Of a stretch of 64,000 bases of DNA, positions 56,591 through 64,000 are shown one piece after another. Under the pieces are notes generated by a model, which saw only the letters and a program-made list of their open reading frames with translations, did not search any database and was not told the origin of the DNA. Every line of letters starts with the position of its first letter. Within the stretch, counting starts at the first letter, position 1. The DNA is taken from NCBI RefSeq assembly GCF_014646515.1, contig NZ_BMNK01000001.1, positions 699,692 to 763,691 on the forward strand, read 5' to 3'. The position numbers and the translations under genes were made by a program. This DNA is from Nonomuraea glycinis (GTDB taxonomy: Bacteria > Actinomycetota > Actinomycetes > Streptosporangiales > Streptosporangiaceae).

Positions 56591-58405
56591 GTGGAGGCAG
56601 CTGTCGTCCTGATGCTGCTGGTCCTGGTGCCGGCGGGCGCCGGATACCTGTGGTGGGCGGGCCGGGTGGTGGTGCCACCGGACCACGTCGGCCTGATACG
56701 GCGCCGGATCGGGCGTCGGGACCAGGAACACCAGCGGATCACCCCGCACAACCTGTACGGCTGGCAGGCGCGCACCCTGCCCCCCGGGTCGCCGAGCTGG
56801 CTGATGCCGTGGCTCTACCACGTCCAGTTCGTACCATGGGTGCGCATCCCGGAGAACATGATCGGTCTGGTGGAGGCCGAGGCGGGGAGGGAACGGCCGC
56901 GCGACCGGCGTTTCGGCCGCCGGGTGGACGGCGGTTGCGACAACTTCCAGAACGGTCCGGCCTTCCTGCTCCGCGGCGGCGAACAGGGCCCGCAGGTGGA
57001 CGTGCTGCCCGGCGGGCAGTCGTACTACCTCAACACCATGCTCTTCAAGGTCACCCTGGTGCCGTGCACCTACGTGCCGCCGGGCACCGTGGGCCTGGTG
57101 ATCGCCAACGCGGGCCGGGTCCGCCCGCCGCACCGCCCCTTCGGCACGCACGTGGAGTGCGACAACTTTCAGGACGGCCAGGCGTTCCTGGACGGTGGCG
57201 GAGAGCAGGGCCGCCAGCTCGCCATCCTGCCCGGCGGCACCCACTACGACATCAACCCCAAGATGTTCCAGGTGATCACCGTGGACAACACGGCGGAGTC
57301 CCGGGACGGGCTGACCTCCGATCACCTGCAGGAGATCGCCATCCCGGTCGGCTGTACCGGCGTCGTGGTGGCCCTGGCGGGCGCGGTGCCCCGGCGGCCG
57401 GCGAACGACGCGGTGACGGAGGAGGACCCGGTCGGCCCCCGGATCGAGGGGCACGGCAACTTCCGCCTCCCGTGGGTGTTCCTGGACCTGGGCGGCTGGC
57501 TGGGCGTACAGGAGGAGACCCTGGATCAGGGCGTCTCCTACGCGCTGAACCCGTGGTTCGTCCGGGTGGTGCTGATCCCCACCCGGGAGCTCATCCTGGA
57601 GTGGAAGGACAAGAGCGGGGACGAGGAACGGAACTACGACGCCGAACTTGAGCAGATCACCGTCCAGATCCAGGGGTTCCGGGTACGGGTGCAGCTGAGC
57701 CAGACGCTGCGGATCCCGCCCGAGGCCGCGCCCCGGGTGGTCAGCCTGTCCGGCGGAACCGGGACCTCCCCGCTCGGCGGCCTGGTGGAGGACCCCAGGC
57801 CGGTGCAGCGGTTCGTGGAGAAGTCGCTCGGCGAGACCGTCGCCTCGTACTTCACCGGGATGGCTGCGGCGACCAACGTGGGGGAGTTCCTGCGCAAGGC
57901 GGCGCAGGCGCAGGTGGAGCTCGGCACCAAGGTGCGCCAGGCGCTGATCGCGCGGGGCGTCCGGTCCATCTCCACCAACCTGAGGTCGTTCGAGGCGGAC
58001 GATCCCGAGCTCAACGCGATGCTGCAGAGACAGGCCGAGCTGGCGCTGAACCTGGAGAACGTGGGGTCGGAGCACCGGCTGGTCCGGGCCGGGGACCGGC
58101 TGGACGAGATCCGGGTGCAGGCCGAGCGCCGACGGGCGGTGCTGGAACTGGAGGCCGAGATCGAGGTGCTGGGCCGGGACAACGTGGCGATGATCCGGAT
58201 CATCCGGGAGATCTCCAACATGCCGGTCCCGGACTACATCGGCGGGGACATCGGGAGCTACATGAACGCGCTCCCGATCACCACGGTGCAGAACCTGCTC
58301 GGCCACCTGCGCACCCTGCGCACCGGCCACGAACTCGACCCGGCTGAAGCCGTGGACGTTCAGCAGATCCCGTCCGCCCCCGAAACCCTCCCGCCCAGGA
58401 GTTGA
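56591..58405 (+). CDS. SPFH/Band-7 membrane protein with repeated beta modules
   Basis: 604 residues, GTG start with AAGGGA upstream. One N-terminal membrane span (about 3-25). Three similar modules with VPP(D/G)xVGL(I/V) or related starts (VVVPPDHVGLIRR, VRIPENMIGLVEA, TYVPPGTVGLVIA, IAIPVGCTGVVVA) and repeated CDNFQ(N/D)G(P/Q)AFL ... LPGG, then a Band-7 domain (about 330-480) and a coiled coil (about 485-555). It resembles flotillin-type scaffolds. Encoded between two TIR genes, it may anchor or oligomerise them at the membrane. Confidence 0.8.
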   Translation: MEAAVVLMLLVLVPAGAGYLWWAGRVVVPPDHVGLIRRRIGRRDQEHQRITPHNLYGWQARTLPPGSPSWLMPWLYHVQFVPWVRIPENMIGLVEAEAGRERPRDRRFGRRVDGGCDNFQNGPAFLLRGGEQGPQVDVLPGGQSYYLNTMLFKVTLVPCTYVPPGTVGLVIANAGRVRPPHRPFGTHVECDNFQDGQAFLDGGGEQGRQLAILPGGTHYDINPKMFQVITVDNTAESRDGLTSDHLQEIAIPVGCTGVVVALAGAVPRRPANDAVTEEDPVGPRIEGHGNFRLPWVFLDLGGWLGVQEETLDQGVSYALNPWFVRVVLIPTRELILEWKDKSGDEERNYDAELEQITVQIQGFRVRVQLSQTLRIPPEAAPRVVSLSGGTGTSPLGGLVEDPRPVQRFVEKSLGETVASYFTGMAAATNVGEFLRKAAQAQVELGTKVRQALIARGVRSISTNLRSFEADDPELNAMLQRQAELALNLENVGSEHRLVRAGDRLDEIRVQAERRRAVLELEAEIEVLGRDNVAMIRIIREISNMPVPDYIGGDIGSYMNALPITTVQNLLGHLRTLRTGHELDPAEAVDVQQIPSAPETLPPRS

Positions 58406-58408
58406 CCC

Positions 58409-58843
58409 GTGCCCGACGCGTACGACGTGTTCCTGTCCTACGCCCGCCCCGACCGCGACCGGGTGGCGGCCCTCGCCGACCGTCTCCTGGCCGAAGGGCT
58501 CACCGTCGCCTGGGACGAGGCCTTCATCCAGACCGGTGACCTCATCGTCGTGAAGATCGACGAGGCGATCCGGAACTCGGCGAACAGCATCCTCGTGTTC
58601 AGCACGGCCTCGATCGGCAGCGCCTGGGTGGAGAACGAGTACGCCGCCCTCATGAAGCTCGCCATCGAGCGACGACGCCGATTCATCCCCGTGCTGACCG
58701 AAGACGTCTCCCTGCCGCCCCTCGCCGAAGCCCGCTCGTACGCCGACTTGCGCGAGTCCAACCGCCCCAACTGGGACAGGGTTCTCCAGAAGATCATCCG
58801 AGCCCTCCAGTCGGCGGGCGCACCGCCTCCTTCGCCGGCATGA
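58409..58843 (+). CDS. Single-domain TIR protein
   Basis: 144 residues, GTG start directly after the SPFH stop. Whole-protein TIR domain: YDVFLSYARPDRDRV, VAWDEAFIQTGDLI, IRNSANSILVFSTASIGSAWVENEY with presumed catalytic Glu77, RFIPVLTEDVSLPPLAEAR. Close paralogue of the TIR gene at 63381. The family contains NAD-cleaving effectors and adaptors; the Glu suggests it could be active. Confidence 0.9.
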   Translation: MPDAYDVFLSYARPDRDRVAALADRLLAEGLTVAWDEAFIQTGDLIVVKIDEAIRNSANSILVFSTASIGSAWVENEYAALMKLAIERRRRFIPVLTEDVSLPPLAEARSYADLRESNRPNWDRVLQKIIRALQSAGAPPPSPA

Positions 58844-58879
58844 CCCCGGGGTTCTCGCGAGCGCTGCCGGCCACCTGAA

Positions 58880-61800
58880 TCAGGCTTCGGTGTCGGTTTG
58901 GTTGAGCCAGTCGGTGAGGGTGTCGATCGACTGGGTGTCCAGCAGTTCGGCCAGGTGCTGCCGGAATCGTTCCTCGCCGAGGTGGTGGCGTTGGCGGGCG
59001 AGCCAGTACAGGTCTATGGCGGCTTCCGGTGATTGGAGTTCCAGGCGGATGGCCAGGGCACGCGTGTTGCAAGCCACTGCTTCGGCCGTCCTGCCGGTCT
59101 CGGTATACAGCACCCCGACCTGGCTGATCGTCGAAGCCATGCCGGCTCGGTTGCCGAGTTCCTCGTCGATGGTCAGGGCACGGCGGTAGTCAGTCTCAGC
59201 CTGCACATACTCACCCCGCAACTGGGCGATCATGCCGAGCTGGTGGTAGCCGGTGGCCATGCCGGCCTGGTTGCCGAGCTCCTCCTCGATGGTCAGGGAG
59301 CGGCGGTAGTCGGTCTCGGCCTGCGCATACTCGCCCCGCAGCTCGGCGATCCTGCCGAGCTGGTGGTAGCCGGTGGCCATGCCGGCCCGGTCGCCGAGTT
59401 CCTCGTTGATGGTCAGGGCTCGCCGGTAGTCGGTCTCGGCCTGCGCATACTCGCCCCGCAACTGGGCGATCATGCCGAGCTGGTGGTAGCTGCGAGCCAT
59501 GCCGACCCGGTTACCGAGTTCCTCTTTGATGGTCAGGGCTCGCCGGTAGTCGGTCTCAGCCTGCGCATACTCACCCCGCAACTGGGCGAGGATGCCGAGT
59601 TGGTGGTAGCCGGTGGCCATGCCGGCCTGGTTGCCGAGTTCCTCGTTGATGGTCAGGGCGCGGTGGTAGTCGGTCTTGGCCTGCGCATACTCGCCCCGCA
59701 GCTCGGCGATCCTGCCGAGCTGGTGGTAGCTGCCGGCTATGCCGGCCTGGTTGCCGAGTTCCTCGTTGATGGTCAGGGCGCGGCGGTAGTCGGTCTCAGC
59801 CTGGGCGTACTCGCCCCGATCCTGGGCGATCCTGCCGAGCTGGTGGTGAATCACGGCCTGCTCGTGGCTGCCGTCGGGGAACCAGGCCATCATCTCGCGA
59901 ACAAGCTGCTCCTCCCACGCCCATGCCCCCCACCGGTGCAACCGTTCGCCCACCCAGTCCGTCGCCTCGGCCGCGCCGTCCAGGTCGCCGGCGGCGTGGC
60001 AGTGGAAACGCACCTCCAGCATGTCGAGCAGATCGTCCTGCTCATCCTGCGGGCGGGTCCGCACCCGCCAGCGCCAATACGCCGCCGCCGCCACATGCGC
60101 CGCCCGCACCTCCTCAACAGGCGTCCGTCCCGGATCGGCCAGCGACGCGGCCGTCCACCTGTGCACCACCACCAACGACCCAGCCAACCCCCCAAAACCA
60201 TCTCCACCCGACCCGCCAGGCCGGCCACCGAAACCACCCTCACCAGACCCGGCAAGATCACCACCATCCGCCTGCGCCGGCGCCAGCAACCCCAGCCCGG
60301 CCAGCGTCTCCACCGCCGCATCCACCCCCACCGGCTCCACCACCGGCACCGCCCGAACCGCGGCCAGGTCCACCCGGGCGGCCTCCAGCTCACCGGCCGA
60401 CAACCCCACATCCCCCAACCCCGCCCCCGGAACGGTCTCCCGCGCCCGCTCCACCCGCTCGAACAGGCGGCCCAGCCGCTCCTGCCGCCGCTCATCCTCA
60501 GGATCAGCCGGAGCCGGGGCCGAGACCGGCCACACCAGCCCGGCCCGATCCACCGGACGCCGATACACCGACACCCCCACCAGCAACCGCCGCGCAAACC
60601 CCGGCAACACCCCCAGCAGATCCGCCAGCAGCACATCATCGGCCGCCAACGTCACCGCCTCGGCCACCACCGCATCCACCCCACCCACCACAGCCCGAGC
60701 ACCCACCCCCCGCAACCACCCCGCCGGATCAACGATCCCCCGCCGCTCCAGCAACCCCTCCAACCGCTCCCGCACATCAGCGAACCGCGCCCGCCCACCC
60801 CGCAACACCGCATCCAAATACTCCAACGTCCGCGGATGACCCCCCACAACCACCCACGCCCGCCGCTGATCCACCAACCCCAACCCATCCAACCCCGGCA
60901 ACCGCCACATCAACTTCCGCGCCTCAGCCCACAACAACGGACCCACATGAAGGACGGTCAAGAGCTCGCGCGCATCGCTGGGCAGCGGGACCGGGTACCG
61001 ACTGGTGACGATCAATTTCCTCGGGGAACCCGGTTGCGTCCAGGCGGTGAGGAAGGCGGCCAGCTCTTCATCCAGGAAGGACGGAGTCTGCCGCAGGTTG
61101 AGGTTGTCTTCGAAGTTGTCCAGCAGCAGCGTCAGCGGTGGGGCTTTGATGCTGGCTGCGACATCGGCCGGCAGCTGGGCGAGCGCTTCCGCCAGAGCTT
61201 CGAGACGGATTTGCCAAGGGAAGTCCAGGCGTCGTAGGAACTGGGAGATCTCCCGCAACGGTCCAGCGGAGGCGCCGAGGGCGGCGGTGGCCACGAGGAT
61301 CTTGTCGGCGGCCTTGGTGAGGATCTGGTCGGGGCTCGTCCGTCCGACCAGGGAGATGACCAGCCCCGCGGCCACGCCTTGCTGGGCGAGGAGTTCGGCG
61401 GCCAGGGTCGACTTGCCGACTCCGCCGGTGCCGTGCAGCACCACGAAGGGGTGCTGGCCGCGCAGCACAGAGGACAGAATGCGCAGTTCGGTTCGGCGGC
61501 CGACAAAGTCGCCCACTCTGCGGACGATCACTTTGCGATCGAGGGTGGGTACGTAAGGCGCCTGGACCCGCTCCACCCCGTTGCCGATGTCGTACAGCGG
61601 CAGACCGGGGCCACGCTGGAACAGCGCGGGAGTGGCCCACTCGGCGAGGAGGGCATCCGGGCTCGCCGGAGGCTGGTTCCGGCGCCACTGTTCCAGGGCG
61701 TGGCGGGCTTGGGAGAGTGCGGTCAGCACCTCGGGTCGTGGGCGGATGGCCAATTCCTGGTACAGGGCTCCGGTGAGCAGGCTTGCGTAACGGTCGGTCA

Positions 61801-63187
61801 CCGAGGTGGTCATGGCCAGTACGGCGGGAACGCCCGCATCCAGAAGCCCGCGGGCCAGTCCGATGAGGGTCTTCTCTTCCGTGCTGCCTGTCGGCTTGTC
61901 GGCTGTGCGGGTGTCCAGCGCGGTGGAGCAGCCGGACAGCACCACCAGAGGCACTCCCTCATTCGGGTTGATCGCGGTGGCGAGTTCTTGCGCGGTCACC
62001 TCGTGTACGCCGCCGACGGCGTTCTCCAGCAGCAAGACCCCGGGTTTCGCATGACAGGAGATGTGGAGAACGTGGAAACGCTCTTGCTTCAGTGCCTGCG
62101 TGATCGCCGCGAGCGTGCCCTGGTTGAGGATGCGCACGTGGGCGGCGGCGTGGCGACGGGCCTCGTCGACCGCGTCGAGTATGAGGCGGAGTTCGTCCTC
62201 CATGTGCAAGAGCGGACCGGCGTCAGGCCCTTCGGGTGCGGCGATGACGGCAAGAATGCGCAGTGGTGCTTTGATGGCGATTGCCGGAGGCGGACCCTCC
62301 GTAGGCGGCTGACGGAACATTTCCGTATGCGCATCGAGCACCAGCACCTGGTCGTGGTGGGGCAGCAGCAGCGTCTCCCAAGGTAGCTCGGCGAGCTCGC
62401 CTTCGACCTGCAGACCCAGGCGCAGGGTGCTGTTGCTCCGGCGGGCCTCGGCGAGATCGGCCGCCAGGGCGTCGCCGGCCGCGCCGGACAGGAACGTCTC
62501 GCCCAGCGCTCTGCCGACCGTGACCAGCCGATCTGTGAGCAGCGCCCCTGGGTGCTCGGCAAGGTCCGAGCCTTTGACATGGTGGCTCGTCCGGGCGGTT
62601 CGAGCGCGCTCCAATTGCCACAGTCGGCGTTCGAGCGCATGGGTCAAGGGGCCCGGTTCGTGTCGGGCGCGTGGCTCTTGACCGGCGAGTCCGTAGCTGA
62701 CCTCGCCGAGGCCGAGCCGCAGCACTCGGTGCATGGCCCCTTCGGGCCGCAGCAGCCGGTGAGTCGGCAGCGGCGCTTCATCCGGGCGTCGGCCTCGCAG
62801 TGCCAGCAGTAGGCCCAGGTAGGGGCCCTCCTGATCCTCGCCTCTGAAGTCAAGGGGAGCTCGGGCAGCGGCGAACAGATCAAGGGGTACGTCCTCGATC
62901 AGGGCGGGGATGAACCGGTAGGCGTCCGGGGCGGCCAATAAGGCTTGATATTTCGCGGCCATCCATCTGTCCGCGTGGGTGGAGCGGCTATAGACGAACA
63001 CGCATGTTCTGGCGGCGGTGAGTACTTCTTCGATGGTGTGGATGATGATGTCGCCGGGCAGATAGTCCTCCAGCGCGGCCCTGAACCCATCGGTGGCCAG
63101 CCGGGCCTGGAGCTGTTTGGCCCAGGAAAGATCGGCTTGGGCGTACACGATGGAGAGGTCGTACTCCACGCTGGTTGGATCGCTCAT
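58880..63187 (-). CDS. NLR-like protein: TIR, CHAT protease, NB-ARC, TPR
   Basis: 1435 residues from ATG 63187 with GGAAG upstream. TIR-like domain (about 8-135) with Lys79 at the catalytic Glu position (HADRWMAAKYQ). CHAT caspase-like protease (about 305-500) with His379 in HISCHAKPG and Cys420 in LSGCSTA, both present. NB-ARC ATPase (about 570-800): Walker A GTGGVGKST (Lys592), Walker B LTLLLDNFEDN, KLIVTSRYP. Winged-helix region to about 1100, then six near-identical 40-residue TPR units and a degenerate seventh. Likely a STAND sensor that oligomerises on trigger binding and activates its protease. Confidence 0.9.
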   Translation of the reverse strand: MSDPTSVEYDLSIVYAQADLSWAKQLQARLATDGFRAALEDYLPGDIIIHTIEEVLTAARTCVFVYSRSTHADRWMAAKYQALLAAPDAYRFIPALIEDVPLDLFAAARAPLDFRGEDQEGPYLGLLLALRGRRPDEAPLPTHRLLRPEGAMHRVLRLGLGEVSYGLAGQEPRARHEPGPLTHALERRLWQLERARTARTSHHVKGSDLAEHPGALLTDRLVTVGRALGETFLSGAAGDALAADLAEARRSNSTLRLGLQVEGELAELPWETLLLPHHDQVLVLDAHTEMFRQPPTEGPPPAIAIKAPLRILAVIAAPEGPDAGPLLHMEDELRLILDAVDEARRHAAAHVRILNQGTLAAITQALKQERFHVLHISCHAKPGVLLLENAVGGVHEVTAQELATAINPNEGVPLVVLSGCSTALDTRTADKPTGSTEEKTLIGLARGLLDAGVPAVLAMTTSVTDRYASLLTGALYQELAIRPRPEVLTALSQARHALEQWRRNQPPASPDALLAEWATPALFQRGPGLPLYDIGNGVERVQAPYVPTLDRKVIVRRVGDFVGRRTELRILSSVLRGQHPFVVLHGTGGVGKSTLAAELLAQQGVAAGLVISLVGRTSPDQILTKAADKILVATAALGASAGPLREISQFLRRLDFPWQIRLEALAEALAQLPADVAASIKAPPLTLLLDNFEDNLNLRQTPSFLDEELAAFLTAWTQPGSPRKLIVTSRYPVPLPSDARELLTVLHVGPLLWAEARKLMWRLPGLDGLGLVDQRRAWVVVGGHPRTLEYLDAVLRGGRARFADVRERLEGLLERRGIVDPAGWLRGVGARAVVGGVDAVVAEAVTLAADDVLLADLLGVLPGFARRLLVGVSVYRRPVDRAGLVWPVSAPAPADPEDERRQERLGRLFERVERARETVPGAGLGDVGLSAGELEAARVDLAAVRAVPVVEPVGVDAAVETLAGLGLLAPAQADGGDLAGSGEGGFGGRPGGSGGDGFGGLAGSLVVVHRWTAASLADPGRTPVEEVRAAHVAAAAYWRWRVRTRPQDEQDDLLDMLEVRFHCHAAGDLDGAAEATDWVGERLHRWGAWAWEEQLVREMMAWFPDGSHEQAVIHHQLGRIAQDRGEYAQAETDYRRALTINEELGNQAGIAGSYHQLGRIAELRGEYAQAKTDYHRALTINEELGNQAGMATGYHQLGILAQLRGEYAQAETDYRRALTIKEELGNRVGMARSYHQLGMIAQLRGEYAQAETDYRRALTINEELGDRAGMATGYHQLGRIAELRGEYAQAETDYRRSLTIEEELGNQAGMATGYHQLGMIAQLRGEYVQAETDYRRALTIDEELGNRAGMASTISQVGVLYTETGRTAEAVACNTRALAIRLELQSPEAAIDLYWLARQRHHLGEERFRQHLAELLDTQSIDTLTDWLNQTDTEA
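59149..59868. repeat. Six 120-bp TPR-coding repeats
   Basis: Period exactly 120 bp with high DNA identity; each unit encodes a 40-residue TPR built on YHQLG-IAQLRGEYAQAETDYRR-ALTI-EELGN. Inside the NLR-like gene, in frame. Confidence 0.95.
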
Positions 63188-63380
63188 GTTTCTTCCATCT
63201 CGGCGGCGCTGGTTCCCGGGCCTCTGTTGGACGTCGGAGGGAAGACCTAAGTTGCCTCTGCGCGAATAATGCACCACTTATTGTGATCAACGGCCACCTG
63301 GAGCGGTCAGGGTTTAGCTTTACAACATGCCCACGGGGGGCGAACGGGCATGGGGTGCTGGTGCGCAGGAGGCGGTATTT

Positions 63381-63806
63381 ATGGTGCAAAACGGGAAATA
63401 CGACGCGTTCGTCTCCTACTCCCATCATGATCGTGACTGGGTGAAGCAGTTCGTCGGGCGACTTCAGGGCCTGGATCTGAAAGTCGCCTGGGACGGGGAG
63501 TTCATCCAGGTCGGGGATCTCCTCGTCATCGACATTGAGGAAGCGATCCGTAACTCCGCGAACGGCATATTGATCTTCAGCCCGGCCTCGGTGGCGAGTA
63601 AATGGGTGAAGAACGAGTACGCGGTCATGATGCAGCGCGCGATTGAGAATGACCGCCGCTTCATACCGGTCATCATTGAGGACGCCGAGATTCCCCTCTT
63701 CGCGCATGCCCGTTACGCTGCTGATTTTCGCGATACCAACAGCGCACGCTGGGATGAGGTTCTCCAGCAGATCGTTCGTGCGGTGCGGCATGGCGATGAG
63801 CCATGA
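63381..63806 (+). CDS. Single-domain TIR protein
   Basis: 141 residues from ATG 63381, eight bases after AGGAGG. TIR motifs YDAFVSYSHHDRDWV, VAWDGEFIQVGDLL, IRNSANGILIFSPASVASKWVKNEY with presumed catalytic Glu79, RFIPVIIEDAEIPLFAHARYAADF. It is divergent from the NLR-like gene, and about 50% identical by eye to the TIR protein at 58409. Its stop overlaps the start of a further, broken TIR gene. Confidence 0.9.
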   Translation: MVQNGKYDAFVSYSHHDRDWVKQFVGRLQGLDLKVAWDGEFIQVGDLLVIDIEEAIRNSANGILIFSPASVASKWVKNEYAVMMQRAIENDRRFIPVIIEDAEIPLFAHARYAADFRDTNSARWDEVLQQIVRAVRHGDEP

Positions 63807-63907
63807 CGACCACTTATGACGCGTTCATCTCCTATGCGCCGCAGGACACCGCCTCGGCTGACGCGGCATCCCCGGAAGGGTTGAACCGCGCCGGGCGGGC
63901 GGCGTAA
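63803..63907 (+). pseudogene. Start of a broken TIR gene
   Basis: 34 codons from ATG 63803 (ATGA overlap with the previous stop). The first 15 residues, MTTTYDAFISYAPQD, are the beta-A strand of a TIR domain; the rest loses similarity and ends at TAA 63905. No continuation was recognised in other frames up to the window end, so a truncated or rearranged copy. Confidence 0.6.
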
Positions 63908-64000
63908 GCGGCCCGCCGGTCGTGATGTCCTGTAGGGATCGTCTAGATGGTGAGCTGCTTCTACCAGCGGAAACGCTGCCTCGCACCGTAATGAGGATCA

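Noticed and set aside
59149..59868. Possible CRISPR array because of regular repeats
   Set aside because: Period is 120 bp without unique spacers and lies in frame within a TPR domain.
59033..61237. 734-codon plus-strand frame opposite the NLR-like gene
   Set aside because: Its repeats are the complement of the TPR units and its Pro/His/Arg-rich part is the complement of the G-rich block; the minus-strand protein has clear domains.
55176..63907. A standard Thoeris or CBASS system
   Set aside because: No ThsA-like SIR2/SLOG protein, no CD-NTase and no Cap2/Cap3 genes are visible; only TIR domains are shared with these systems.

Overview
This is a high-GC actinobacterial chromosome segment. 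The evidence is the strongly G/C-biased third positions, frequent GTG and TTG starts, many 4-bp GTGA or ATGA gene overlaps, actinomycete-style secreted GH10 and GH62 enzymes with ricin-type CBM13 modules, an F420-type LLM oxidoreductase, and Sec lipoproteins. A filamentous Streptosporangiales or Streptomycetales genus is plausible, but the sequence does not name one. No rRNA, tRNA, CRISPR array or intact insertion sequence was seen. The window reads as accessory, catabolic and regulatory DNA.

Layout, left to right. 1-1264: end of a meta-cleavage pathway (hydrolase plus extradiol dioxygenase). 1357-6047: short-chain dehydrogenase with divergent TetR regulator, AraC regulator with divergent MFS exporter, and an SGNH hydrolase. 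6172-12858: a cell-wall cassette with two-component system, GerMN-like lipoprotein, VanY-type carboxypeptidase, Asp/Glu-type racemase, MurF and Ddl. Two near-identical 60-bp elements lie upstream of the regulator and of ddl-murF. 13095-16424: D-malate/tartrate dehydrogenase, LysR regulator, 2-hydroxyacid dehydrogenase. 16439-19501: a very strong-looking promoter and operator driving a broken oxidoreductase, then an FAD monooxygenase and an LLM oxidoreductase. 19602-24313: xylan utilisation (LacI regulator, GH62, GH10, several operators).

25005-36054: a complete dipeptide/oligopeptide-type ABC importer with two tandem paralogous binding proteins, followed by an amidohydrolase, a BNR sialidase-like protein and a protein with three SnoaL/NTF2 domains; probably one uptake-and-catabolism operon. 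36124-42161 (minus strand): phosphonate-type ABC importer (PhnD, PhnC, a fused double PhnE) followed by a P450 and a secreted hydrolase. Divergent from it are two PaaX-family regulators and a nine-gene run (44745-53420): polar amino-acid ABC importer, CapA-like protein, CoA-transferase, two 2-hydroxyacyl-CoA-dehydratase-like subunits, a 5'-truncated amidohydrolase and a MaoC hydratase. This looks like import, CoA activation and dehydration of an unknown acid.

54736-63907 is the most unusual region. Next to a decayed monooxygenase fragment lie a tandem-TIR protein ending in a GUN4-like domain, a three-module SPFH/Band-7 membrane protein, a small TIR protein, a 1435-residue TIR/CHAT-protease/NB-ARC/TPR protein with six almost identical TPR units, another small TIR protein, and the start of a broken TIR gene. 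It resembles an NLR-like conflict or immunity island and is the best candidate for an undescribed system. Several genes in the window also carry in-frame minisatellites.
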